Shown here in pieces: positions 55,161 through 63,515 of a stretch of 64,000 bases of DNA (position 1 is the stretch's first letter; every line of letters begins with the position of its first letter). Below the pieces are notes generated by a model. It had not been told where the DNA came from, searched no databases, and saw nothing but the letters and a program-made list of their open reading frames with translations. The translations under genes and the position numbers were made by a program. The stretch comes from Porphyrobacter sp. (GTDB taxonomy: Bacteria; Pseudomonadota; Alphaproteobacteria; Sphingomonadales; Sphingomonadaceae), in assembly GCA_027531395.1 (NCBI GenBank), contig JAPZRO010000005.1:1-64000 (forward strand), read 5' to 3'.

Positions 55161-57026
55161 CTACCCCCGATACAGCCCGTCGATCCGCTCCTGATAACGC
55201 TCGCGGATCTTGTGCCGCCTGATCTTCATGCTCGGCGTCATTTCCTCGTTCTCGATGGTGAAGGCCTCGTCCGCGAAGGCGAACTGGCGGACTTTCTCGA
55301 TCACCGAGAGATCGGCATTGGTGCGATCGACCGCCGCGGCCACGGCCTTCTTGAACGCCGGCAAGTCCTGCAGCGCCTTGAGATCGAACTTCTCGCCGTT
55401 CGCGCGCGCCCATTCGAGCGCCCACTCGGCGTCGGGCACGATCAGGCCTACCACGTAAGGCCGCTTGTCCCCGCTCACCATCGCCTGCGCGATCTCGGGC
55501 TGGAGCGTCAGCATCCCCTCGACCTTCTGGGGCGCGATATTGTCGCCCTTGTCGTTGACGATCATGTCCTTCTTGCGATCGGTGATGACGATCCGGCCCT
55601 TGTGATCGAGGTGCCCGATGTCCCCGGTGTGGAGCCAGCCGTCCTTTAGTGTGCGCGCGGTCTCGGCCTCGTTGCGCCAGTAGCCATGCATCACCAGCTC
55701 GCCGCGCACGAGGATCTCGCCATCCTCGGCGATCTTCACCTCGACGCCCCGCAGCGGCGGGCCGACCGTGTCCATCCTCAGGCCCACCTTGGGGCGGTTG
55801 CAGCTGATCACCGGGCCGGCCTCGGTCTGGCCATAGCCCTGCAGCATGGTCAGCCCCATCGCGTCGAAGAAATTGCCGACTTCGGGATTGAGCGGCGCGC
55901 CGCCCGACACCATCGCCTTGATCCGGCCGCCGAACTTCTGTCGGATCTTGGGGCGCAGCGTCTTTTCGACGAGGAAATCCAGCGGCTTGTCGCGCAGACG
56001 CTTCTTGCCGTCCTTGCTGTGCTCGGAAATCTTGAGCGCGGCATCCATCATGAAATTGGCGACTTTGCCCTGCTTTTCGACCTGCGTCATGATGCGCGTG
56101 CGCAGCACTTCGAACAGGCGCGGGACGACGACCATGATGGTGGGGCGCGTCTCCTCGATGTTCGAGGCGAGCTTTTCGAGGCCTTCGGAATAGAAGATCT
56201 CCGCGCCGACGCCGATGGGGAGATATTGCCCGCCCGAGTGTTCATAGGCGTGGGACAGCGGCAGGAACGAGAGGAAGCGCTCGTCCTGGATGCCGAAATC
56301 CTCGATCAGCACCTCGGCCGCACCCGCGACATTGCACAGGATCGCGCCGTGGTGCTGCATCACGCCCCGGGGGGCGCCGCCGGTGCCGCTGGTGTAGATC
56401 AGGCAGGCGGTGTCCGAGCGCTCGATGCGCGCAATCCGTTCGTCGACCGCGGCGCGCGCGGCGGCGGCATCGCCGGCGACGAGGCTCTTCCACTCGTGAT
56501 ATTCGAAGCTGCCCGATTGCTGGCGCTTGAGATCGTCGATCCCGATCACGTGCTCGACCATGCCGGTCTGCCCGATCGCGCCGACCACCGGCACCAGCAG
56601 CTTCTCGGTCGAGACGAACACTGCGCGCGCGCCCGAATTGTCGAGGATATGGGCGTGATCGCGGCGGGTGTTGGTGGTGTAGGTCGGCACGGTGATGCAC
56701 CCTGCGGCCATGATCGCGAGGTCGGCAATACACCATTCGGGACGGTTTTCCGAAACCAGCGCGACCCGGTCGCCATCCTCCAGCCCCATGCGGCGCAGCG
56801 CCTCGGCCAGCAGGCACACCTGCTCGGCCGCCGAGCGCCACGATTGCGTCACCCATTGCCCGCCGGTCTTGTGGCCGAGGAACGGCGCGTCGCCCTTCTG
56901 GTCGGCGCGCTTCAGAAACAGTGCGACTAGGTTCTGCGCGCCGTCGATGTCCTGCAGCAGCTGGTCATCGGCCGGATTGACCACGGCGCGGGGGGCGTGC
57001 GTCAAAGTGGGGGCATGCACTGGCAA
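55161..57026 (-). CDS. Long-chain acyl-CoA synthetase (AMP-forming)
   Basis: This 621-residue ANL-superfamily enzyme activates fatty acids through an acyl-AMP. The AMP-binding P-loop is YTSGTGGAPRGVM near residue 219. GYGQTEAGP and GWLHTGDIGHLD are the A5 and A7 motifs, and IVITDRKKDMIV is the hinge (A8). The A10 lysine is expected in the C-terminal ENEEMTPSMKIRR, typical of long-chain types. Chain preference is not decidable here. Confidence 0.92.
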   Translation of the reverse strand: MPVHAPTLTHAPRAVVNPADDQLLQDIDGAQNLVALFLKRADQKGDAPFLGHKTGGQWVTQSWRSAAEQVCLLAEALRRMGLEDGDRVALVSENRPEWCIADLAIMAAGCITVPTYTTNTRRDHAHILDNSGARAVFVSTEKLLVPVVGAIGQTGMVEHVIGIDDLKRQQSGSFEYHEWKSLVAGDAAAARAAVDERIARIERSDTACLIYTSGTGGAPRGVMQHHGAILCNVAGAAEVLIEDFGIQDERFLSFLPLSHAYEHSGGQYLPIGVGAEIFYSEGLEKLASNIEETRPTIMVVVPRLFEVLRTRIMTQVEKQGKVANFMMDAALKISEHSKDGKKRLRDKPLDFLVEKTLRPKIRQKFGGRIKAMVSGGAPLNPEVGNFFDAMGLTMLQGYGQTEAGPVISCNRPKVGLRMDTVGPPLRGVEVKIAEDGEILVRGELVMHGYWRNEAETARTLKDGWLHTGDIGHLDHKGRIVITDRKKDMIVNDKGDNIAPQKVEGMLTLQPEIAQAMVSGDKRPYVVGLIVPDAEWALEWARANGEKFDLKALQDLPAFKKAVAAAVDRTNADLSVIEKVRQFAFADEAFTIENEEMTPSMKIRRHKIRERYQERIDGLYRG

Positions 57027-57143
57027 AGGCTCCTGATCCCTTCGAGCTTATCTTTCGGGGTTCAGGTGCGACCCCGTGTGGGGCCTGATTAGAGGCTCAA
57101 GGCCGTAGCGGCAAGCGGGGAGCACGCGTTCCCAGCTTGCCGC

Positions 57144-58859
57144 TCAGGGCGTGACGATGCTGACGAGGCGCGGTTCGGTGGCGACTTCCCATGTCCCGTC
57201 GGCGCGGCGGCCGAGCGCGTTGGCCTTGATCGGCGCGGGGCCCATGCGGATCCCTTTGTGGCCGAGCGCCTCCAGATCGCCCTTCATCGCCGCCAGCGCC
57301 GAGCCTTCCTCGATCAGCAGTGCGTCGCCGAAAGCCATGGCGAAGGGCATGGCAAGCGCGTCCTGCGCGCCGAGCTTGAAGTCGAGCACGCCGATGATCG
57401 CGCGGGTAACGGTGACGGGGATGGTCGGCCCGCCGGCCGCGCCGATCACCAGCACCACCTTGCCCTCGGCATCATAGACGATGGTTGGTGCCATCGACGA
57501 GCGCGGGCGCTTGCCGCCTTCCACCCGGTTGGCGACCGGCTTGCCATCGGCTTCCGGCGTGAGGGTAAAGTCGGTCAGCTCGTTGTTGAGGTAGAACCCG
57601 CCCCAGACGAGGCCCGATCCGAAGGCGCCCTCGATGGTCGAGGTGTAGCTGACAGCATTGCCCGCCGCGTCCACCACCGAGAAGTGGGTGGTGCCGTTCT
57701 CCGGCTCCTCCGGCCCGTCGCCGCGCGCCAGCGGTGCGCCCGGCGGCACCCCGGCCTCGGCCTTCGCGAGCGTCGTGTCGGGCGAAATCAGGCCCGAACG
57801 GGCGGCGAGGTAGCCCTTGTCGACCATCCCCGTCACCGGCACGCTGACGAAATCGGCATCGCCCGAATAGAGCTCGCGGTCGGCATAGGCGAGGCGCTGG
57901 CTTTCAATGAACAGGTGCCAGAAGACGGGGCTGTCCGGGCCCAATGCGGCAAGATCGAAGCGTTCGAGCTGGCCGAGCATCTGCGCCACCGCGATCCCGC
58001 CCGAAGACGGCGGCCCCATCCCGCACACGCGGTAGACGCGGTAGCGGATGCAGACCGGATCGCGATCCTTGGGCTGGTAGGCGGTGATGTCAGCGGCGGT
58101 CATCCGCCCGTCCTGCGGGGTGGCCTCGGCGACATGGGCGGCCAGCGCGGCGGCCGGCGCAGCACCATACAGCGCCTTCGGCCCTTCGGCAGCGAGCGCC
58201 CGGAAGGTGGCGGCAAGCTGCGGGTTCCTGATGGTCGTTCCGACCGGAAGCGGCTCCCCATCCGCGCCGAAGAACACCGCGCGCGCCGTGTCCGACTTGT
58301 CGGCGCGACCCTTGTTGCCGGCGAGCGATTCATGCAGCCGACGGTTCATCACGAAGCCGTCTTCGGCGAGCGCGATGGCGGGCTCGAACAGCTTGGCCCA
58401 TGGTAGTTTGCCGTGCTCGGCATGGGCCTTGGCGGCGAGGGCAACATTGCCCGGCACCCCGACGCTGAGGCCCGAGAAAACCCGCGCCTCGCGCTCGAGC
58501 AGCTTGCCGTCCGGCCCGAGAAACCGTGTCGGCGTGGCAGCGGCAGGGGCGGTCTCGCGCCCGTCGATGGTGGAGAGCGCGCCGGTCGCAGCATCGGCCC
58601 GCACCATGAACCCGCCGCCGCCGATGCCGGAGCTCTGGGGTTCGACCACGGTGAGCGCCAGCATCACCGCAATCGCGGCATCGGTGGCGGAACCCCCCTG
58701 CGCAAGGATCGCCTCACCCGCTGCCGTCGCGCGCGGATCGGCGCTGCTGACGGCTCCGGTGCTGGCCGGCGCCGGATCGACGGTCGAAAGGGTCTGGCTG
58801 GTCGCGCAACCCGAAAGGGCGAGCGCCAGCGGGGCGAGCAGGGCAGGAAACACGCGCAT
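57144..58859 (-). CDS. Gamma-glutamyltransferase (lipoprotein signal)
   Basis: This 571-residue Ntn-hydrolase has a signal ending LSGC, so it is probably a periplasmic lipoprotein. The self-cleavage site is before the threonine of ENGTTHFSVVD (about T390), which becomes the N-terminal nucleophile of the small subunit. SSGIGGGGFMV and PPSSGGIAVAQML are conserved large-subunit segments. It cleaves gamma-glutamyl bonds of glutathione. It follows the pyrD gene by 9 bp on the same strand. Confidence 0.93.
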   Translation of the reverse strand: MRVFPALLAPLALALSGCATSQTLSTVDPAPASTGAVSSADPRATAAGEAILAQGGSATDAAIAVMLALTVVEPQSSGIGGGGFMVRADAATGALSTIDGRETAPAAATPTRFLGPDGKLLEREARVFSGLSVGVPGNVALAAKAHAEHGKLPWAKLFEPAIALAEDGFVMNRRLHESLAGNKGRADKSDTARAVFFGADGEPLPVGTTIRNPQLAATFRALAAEGPKALYGAAPAAALAAHVAEATPQDGRMTAADITAYQPKDRDPVCIRYRVYRVCGMGPPSSGGIAVAQMLGQLERFDLAALGPDSPVFWHLFIESQRLAYADRELYSGDADFVSVPVTGMVDKGYLAARSGLISPDTTLAKAEAGVPPGAPLARGDGPEEPENGTTHFSVVDAAGNAVSYTSTIEGAFGSGLVWGGFYLNNELTDFTLTPEADGKPVANRVEGGKRPRSSMAPTIVYDAEGKVVLVIGAAGGPTIPVTVTRAIIGVLDFKLGAQDALAMPFAMAFGDALLIEEGSALAAMKGDLEALGHKGIRMGPAPIKANALGRRADGTWEVATEPRLVSIVTP

Positions 58860-58868
58860 GGGGGAGTG

Positions 58869-59906
58869 CTATTCGCTTCCCACGGCTTCGGCAATGCTGG
58901 TGAACCCGTCGCGCCGCATCAGCCCATCCAGCCCGCGCACAATCTTTGCGCCGAGACCGGGGCCTTCATAGACCATCGCCGAATAGAGCTGCACGAGGCT
59001 CGCGCCGGCGCGGATGCGCTCCCACGCGTGCTCGGCGCTGGCGATGCCGCCCACGCCCACCAGCGGGATCGCCCCGCCCGTAGCCTTGCGGAAATCGCGC
59101 AGGCGCTGCGTGGCCAGCGCGCGCAAGGGCGCGCCCGACAGGCCGCCGGTCTCGCCTGCGTGGTGCGAGCGCAGGGCGGGGCGGCTGATGGTGGTGTTGG
59201 ATACGACCAGCGCGCCGAGCTGCTTGTCGAGCGCGATGCGGGCGATCGCGTCGATGTCGGCGGGCTCCAGATCCGGCGCGACCTTGAGGAAGATCGGGAC
59301 CGTGGTGCCAGCCTCGTCGCGCGCGGCGATCACCGCGTCGAGCAGGCCGGTCAGCGCGCTTTCGTCCTGAAGCGCGCGCAGGCCCGGGGTGTTGGGGCTG
59401 GAGATGTTGACGCACAGGTAGCTGGCGACCGGCGCCATCATCCGCGCCATCACCGCATAATCGGCGATGCGATCGGCGGAGTCCTTGTTGGCACCGATAT
59501 TGACCCCGACGATCCCCGGCCGCCCGGCGCGCGCCTTGAGCCGCCCAAGCGCCACCGCGCCGCCCGAGTTGTTGAACCCCATGCGGTTGATCACCGCCTC
59601 GTCCTCGACCAGCCGGAACAGGCGCGGCTTGGGATTGCCCGCCTGCGGGAGCGGGGTGATCGAGCCGACCTCGGTGAAGCCGAAGCCGAGGCCGAGCAGC
59701 GCGTCGGGCACCTCGGCGTCCTTGTCGAAGCCCGCCGCCACGCCCACCGGATTGGGAAAGTCGAGCCCGGCGACGCGGATTCCCAGCGCCCCCGGAACCG
59801 GCATCGGCCCGCGCAGGGGGAGGGCCTTGAGCCCCGTGAGGGCAAGACGGTGTCCGGTCTCCGAATCGAGCGCGAACAGGGCGGGCTTGAGCAGGCGGAA
59901 GATCAT
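58869..59906 (-). CDS. pyrD: Dihydroorotate dehydrogenase, quinone-linked (class 2)
   Basis: This 345-residue FMN enzyme oxidises dihydroorotate to orotate in pyrimidine synthesis. The N-terminal amphipathic extension IFRLLKPALFALDSETGHRLAL binds the membrane and is the mark of class 2. PVGVAAGFDKDAEV, NRMGFNNSG, VNISSPNTPGLR (with the active-site serine) and VSNTTISR are all present. The ATG at 59906 gives the normal length; a start at 59960 adds 18 residues. Confidence 0.95.
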   Translation of the reverse strand: MIFRLLKPALFALDSETGHRLALTGLKALPLRGPMPVPGALGIRVAGLDFPNPVGVAAGFDKDAEVPDALLGLGFGFTEVGSITPLPQAGNPKPRLFRLVEDEAVINRMGFNNSGGAVALGRLKARAGRPGIVGVNIGANKDSADRIADYAVMARMMAPVASYLCVNISSPNTPGLRALQDESALTGLLDAVIAARDEAGTTVPIFLKVAPDLEPADIDAIARIALDKQLGALVVSNTTISRPALRSHHAGETGGLSGAPLRALATQRLRDFRKATGGAIPLVGVGGIASAEHAWERIRAGASLVQLYSAMVYEGPGLGAKIVRGLDGLMRRDGFTSIAEAVGSE

Positions 59907-60036
59907 GGCGGAAGCGCCTATGGCAGGCGGGCAGCGCTGTCGAGCGTCGAGCTTCCGCAAACCTTTGCCGATGACAGATTAACCATATCTGCCAGATATT
60001 TAGTCATCCGATGCACGGGGGGATCGCGCTTGTCGC

Positions 60037-60167
60037 TTGCATACAATCAATCCAGCGATTCGCTCTTTATACACCCTTGTGCGACCCGAAGGGCTCGGAG
60101 CAGCAATGCTAAGAGTTCCTCAACTCAGATGGGCGGCGTTCCGGTTTCGGAGCGCCGCCTCTTTTTT
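60037..60167 (+). ncRNA. Candidate small RNA upstream of the DUF885 gene
   Basis: The 367-bp gap between divergent pyrD and the DUF885 gene ends in a strong plus-strand terminator, yet no protein gene lies upstream of it on that strand. AT-rich, promoter-like hexamers (TTGCAT at 60037-60042, TATACA at 60068-60073) precede it, but their spacing is not canonical. The transcript of about 60-130 nt is a candidate small RNA of unknown type. The 5' end shown is a guess. A 62-codon frame here begins with TTG and looks non-coding. Confidence 0.5.
60131..60167 (+). terminator. Strong intrinsic terminator without an upstream protein gene
   Basis: A 12-bp stem (60132-60143 with 60148-60159, one wobble pair) and a GTTT loop are followed by TCTTTTTT. 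It lies on the plus strand, 107 bp before the DUF885 gene. Confidence 0.9.
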
Positions 60168-60273
60168 GCTCCCGATTTCCCGATGCGCTTTTCCGCAGTT
60201 GTCAGACTGTCCCGGGCAGGGCTAGACCTGTGCCCACGTTGGTCGCCGACGCATAAGAAAACAGGGAAATGTC

Positions 60274-62088
60274 ATGAAATCCGTCCGTCTGCTTGCCGCT
60301 CCGGTCTCGGTGCTGGCTCTGGCGTTTGCCACGCCGCTGGCGGCGCAGGACACCGCTCCCGCGCCCGCTCCGGCAATCGCCGAACTTCCGGCCGAAGCGG
60401 GCATCGACGAGCTTTTCGCCGCCTATGACGCAGCCAGCCTTGCCCAGTCGCCCGAAGGCAAGGCCTATCGCGGCATCCGCGATGCGGACTACGGCAAGTG
60501 GAACGATCCCTCCGAGGAAGCCGACGCGCGCGCCGACGCGCTGCTCGAACAGACGCTGGCGACCATGCGTGCGCGCTACAGCAGCGCAAAGCTCGCGCCG
60601 CAGCAGGCGCTGTCCTACCGCCTGTTCGAACAGCTCGCCGCGCGCCGCGCGAGCTTGCGGCCCTATCGCGACTATGGCTACATCTTCGACCAGATGAACG
60701 GCGCGCAGAGCGATCTGCCGGCCTTCCTGATCAACACCCACCGCGTCGCCAATGTGGCCGAAGCCGAGGCCTATGTGTCGCGCATCGCCGGGCTCGGCCC
60801 GCTGATCGACGCGCTCACCGCGCAATCGCGCGCGCGGGCGGAGAAGGGTGTGATGCCGCCCAAATGGGTCTATCCCTACGTCATCTCGGACATCCAGAAC
60901 CTGCTCGATGCGAGCGAGAACAATGCCGTGCTCGAGGACTTCGGCAAGAAGGTCGCGGCGCTGGGGCTGGGCGAAGACCGCACAGCCGAGATGAACATGC
61001 TCGCCGCCATGGCATGGGCCGATCGCGCCATGCCGGCCTACGAGCGTCTGCTCGCCGAGATGGAGCGCCAGCAGGCCATTGCGCCCACCGATGACGGCAT
61101 CTGGCGCTTTGCCGAGGGCGACAAGTACTATGCCGCGCTGCTCAAGAGCTACACCACCACCGATCTCACCGCGGACGAGATCCACGCGCTCGGCCTCAAG
61201 GAAACCGCCCGCATCCATGACGAGATGCGGGCGATCATGGCCAAGGTCGGCTTCACCGGCACCCTGCAGGAATTCTTCGCCTTCACCCGCACTGATCCGC
61301 GCTTCTTCCACACCAGCCGCGAGGCCTATCTCGCCGAAGCGGAAGGCCATCTGGCGCGGATGACGGCCAAGCTGCCCGAATTCTTCAACACGCTCCCCAA
61401 GGACCCGCTGGTGATCAAGCCGGTCGAGGCCTTCCGCGAGAAGAGCGCCGGCAAGGCCTTCTACCAGAGCCCCGCGCCCGATGGCTCGCGCCCTGGCACC
61501 TACTACGTCAATCTCTACAATCTCAATGACATGAGCAAGAACGAGCTCGAGGCGCTGGCCTATCACGAAGGCCTGCCCGGGCATCACCTGCAACGCTCGA
61601 TCCAGGGTGCGCTGGGCGATCTGCCCGCCTTCCGCCGCTTCGGCGGGGTGACGGCCTATTCGGAAGGCTGGGGCCTCTACACCGAGGAACTGGGCAAGGA
61701 CATGGGCTTCTACACCGATCCCTATTCCGATTTCGGACGGCTCGGCATGGAGCTGTGGCGTGCCGGGCGCCTGGTGGTCGACACCGGCATCCACCACAAG
61801 CGCTGGAGCCGCGAGCAGGCGATGGCGTGGCTCGCCGAGAACACGCCCAACCCGCCGGGAGATATCGAAAAGGCTATCGAACGCTATATCGTCTATCCCG
61901 GGCAGGCGACGGCCTATATGATCGGCAAGCTCAAGATCATGGAGCTGCGTGAGAAGGCGCGGACGGAACTGGGAACCAAGTTCGATATCCGCGAATTCCA
62001 CGATGTGATCCTGACCAGCGGCCCGGTGCCGCTGTCGATCATGGAGGAGAATGTCGGGCAGTGGATCGCTGCCCGCCGCCAGCAGTAA
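60274..62088 (+). CDS. DUF885-family secreted metallopeptidase-like protein
   Basis: This 604-residue protein has a signal peptide (about 1-24, ending PLAA). The DUF885 body contains the zinc-type motif HEGLPGHH near residue 431, followed by the downstream glutamate segment YSEGWGLYTEELG. The family is predicted to be metallopeptidases of a gluzincin-like fold. It probably digests peptides in the periplasm. ACAGGGA lies upstream of the ATG. Confidence 0.88.
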   Translation: MKSVRLLAAPVSVLALAFATPLAAQDTAPAPAPAIAELPAEAGIDELFAAYDAASLAQSPEGKAYRGIRDADYGKWNDPSEEADARADALLEQTLATMRARYSSAKLAPQQALSYRLFEQLAARRASLRPYRDYGYIFDQMNGAQSDLPAFLINTHRVANVAEAEAYVSRIAGLGPLIDALTAQSRARAEKGVMPPKWVYPYVISDIQNLLDASENNAVLEDFGKKVAALGLGEDRTAEMNMLAAMAWADRAMPAYERLLAEMERQQAIAPTDDGIWRFAEGDKYYAALLKSYTTTDLTADEIHALGLKETARIHDEMRAIMAKVGFTGTLQEFFAFTRTDPRFFHTSREAYLAEAEGHLARMTAKLPEFFNTLPKDPLVIKPVEAFREKSAGKAFYQSPAPDGSRPGTYYVNLYNLNDMSKNELEALAYHEGLPGHHLQRSIQGALGDLPAFRRFGGVTAYSEGWGLYTEELGKDMGFYTDPYSDFGRLGMELWRAGRLVVDTGIHHKRWSREQAMAWLAENTPNPPGDIEKAIERYIVYPGQATAYMIGKLKIMELREKARTELGTKFDIREFHDVILTSGPVPLSIMEENVGQWIAARRQQ

Positions 62089-62135
62089 GGGTCGCGCCGT
62101 ATTGCAAGGGGGCCGCGCAAGCGGACAGGGCAGAA

Positions 62136-63008
62136 TTGCAGTTCAAGCTTGATATCGTTGCTCCGCCGGCAGGGGTCGCCGCGCTGGTCAACACGTTCTA
62201 TGTGATCGAGACGCAGGATGCCCGGATCGAGGAGGTCGTTCCGGCCTATTCGGCGCAGCTGGTGGTGATGCTTCGGGGGCGGCTGATTGTCGACCGGACC
62301 GACGATGCCCCGGTGGAGGCTGGCAGTGTCGCCATCAATGCCCCGCAACTGGGAGCGGCGCATTGTGTTCTGGAGGGGCCAGCGCTGCTGATCGGCGCCT
62401 CGCTGACCCAGATCGGCTGGCAGGCGCTGGCCAATCTTCCCGCCGATAAGGTGCACGACCGGCTGCTGCCGGCAGAGACGATCTTCTCGGCAAAGCAGAT
62501 CGCCGCGCTGCAGACCGCAGCGGAAAAATGCGCAGCCGGGCGGCTCGCTGTCCATGATCTGTGCGCGCAAATCGCCGAGCTGCTCGCCGCGCCCCGCCAC
62601 ACCCTGCGCCCCGATCATGTCGCGGTGGTCGAGGCGATCATACGCTGGCTCGGCAGCGGGTTTGATCCCGCGCTCGATGCGCTCTACAGCTCGGTCGACA
62701 TCTCGCCGCGTCAGCTCCAGCGGCTGTCGCGGCGGTTCTTCGGGGTGCCGCCCGCGCAGGTGCTCAAGCGCTTCCGGGCGATCCGCGCGGCGATGGTGCT
62801 GGCCAACCCGGCGCTGCCCGATGCCCTGCGCGATGAGATGCTGGCGAGCTTCTTCGATCAGGCGCACCTGATCCATGATATCCGCCGCTACACCGGGCGC
62901 ACGCCGACCCAGCTGCGCGGCAAGTCGCTGTCCTCGGGGCTGCTCGACCCCAGCGGGCACGGCGATGCGGCGGGGCTGCTGCGCGTCGAGGAAGCCTCGC
63001 AACCTTAA
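62136..63008 (+). CDS. AraC-like transcription regulator
   Basis: This protein of about 290 residues has an N-terminal sensing region with YSAQLVVMLRGRL and ends in a double helix-turn-helix of the AraC kind. VDISPRQLQRLSRRFFGVPPAQVLKRFR is the recognisable DNA-binding part, near residues 187-214. I took the TTG at 62136 as start because the fold begins there. A GTG at 62061 would add 25 residues and overlap the DUF885 gene by 28 nt. Targets are unknown. Confidence 0.8.
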   Translation: MQFKLDIVAPPAGVAALVNTFYVIETQDARIEEVVPAYSAQLVVMLRGRLIVDRTDDAPVEAGSVAINAPQLGAAHCVLEGPALLIGASLTQIGWQALANLPADKVHDRLLPAETIFSAKQIAALQTAAEKCAAGRLAVHDLCAQIAELLAAPRHTLRPDHVAVVEAIIRWLGSGFDPALDALYSSVDISPRQLQRLSRRFFGVPPAQVLKRFRAIRAAMVLANPALPDALRDEMLASFFDQAHLIHDIRRYTGRTPTQLRGKSLSSGLLDPSGHGDAAGLLRVEEASQP

Positions 63009-63040
63009 CGGTTGAAATCCGAGCAGATCGCTCGTAATTG

Positions 63041-63067
63041 CAAATCGGAACGATTTTGTCCGATTTG
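63041..63067. promoter_or_regulatory. Operator-like palindrome before the Rrf2-suf operon
   Basis: CAAATCGGA and TCCGATTTG are perfect 9-bp inverted repeats with a 9-bp spacer, ending 13 bp before the ATG of the Rrf2 gene. This is the right place for autoregulation by the encoded Rrf2 repressor. Confidence 0.6.
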
Positions 63068-63080
63068 AGAACCGTTCGCA

Positions 63081-63515
63081 ATGCGCCTGTCCAACCTCGC
63101 TGATTATGCAGTGATTACAATGTGTCAGGCCGCACTCCATTGCGGCAGTGCACGGGTGAGCGCGGCCGAGCTGGCAGCAGAATCGGGCTTGCCGGTGCCG
63201 ACAGTGCAGAAGCTCGTCTCGCGACTCACCGCGGCGGGCCTGCTGCGTTCGGTGCGCGGGGCGCATGGCGGCTTGCAGCTCGGACGCCCTGCGGCGGCGA
63301 TCACCGTCGCGGACATCGTCGAGGCGGTCGAAGGCCCCATCGCGCTCACCGCCTGCGTCGATCACAGCCCCTGCGATTTCGAGGCCGGGTGCAGCATGAA
63401 GCCGCACTGGCCGATCATCAACGACGCCCTGCGCGGCGCGCTGGCGGGCATCACCCTTGCCCAGCTGCGCAGCCCCGCCCCGCGTCACCAACCCGTCGAG
63501 GAACACCCGGCATGA
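63081..63515 (+). CDS. Rrf2-family regulator of the suf operon (IscR/SufR-like)
   Basis: This 144-residue Rrf2 regulator has a winged helix over the first 70 residues (SAAELAAESGLPVPTVQKLVSRL, then GGLQLGRPA). Three cysteines lie in ACVDHSPCDFEAGC near 91-104 and are likely ligands of an Fe-S cluster. It should sense cluster status and control suf genes. Its stop overlaps sufB (ATGA), and a 9-bp palindrome lies just upstream. Confidence 0.9.
   Translation: MRLSNLADYAVITMCQAALHCGSARVSAAELAAESGLPVPTVQKLVSRLTAAGLLRSVRGAHGGLQLGRPAAAITVADIVEAVEGPIALTACVDHSPCDFEAGCSMKPHWPIINDALRGALAGITLAQLRSPAPRHQPVEEHPA

Noticed and set aside
60075..60131. SRP (4.5S) RNA
   Set aside because: GGAGCAGC recalls the SRP loop, but the conserved asymmetric loop and opposite strand are absent.
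60037..60225. 62-codon frame over the orphan terminator
   Set aside because: It starts with TTG, has no ribosome-binding site and reads straight through the terminator stem.
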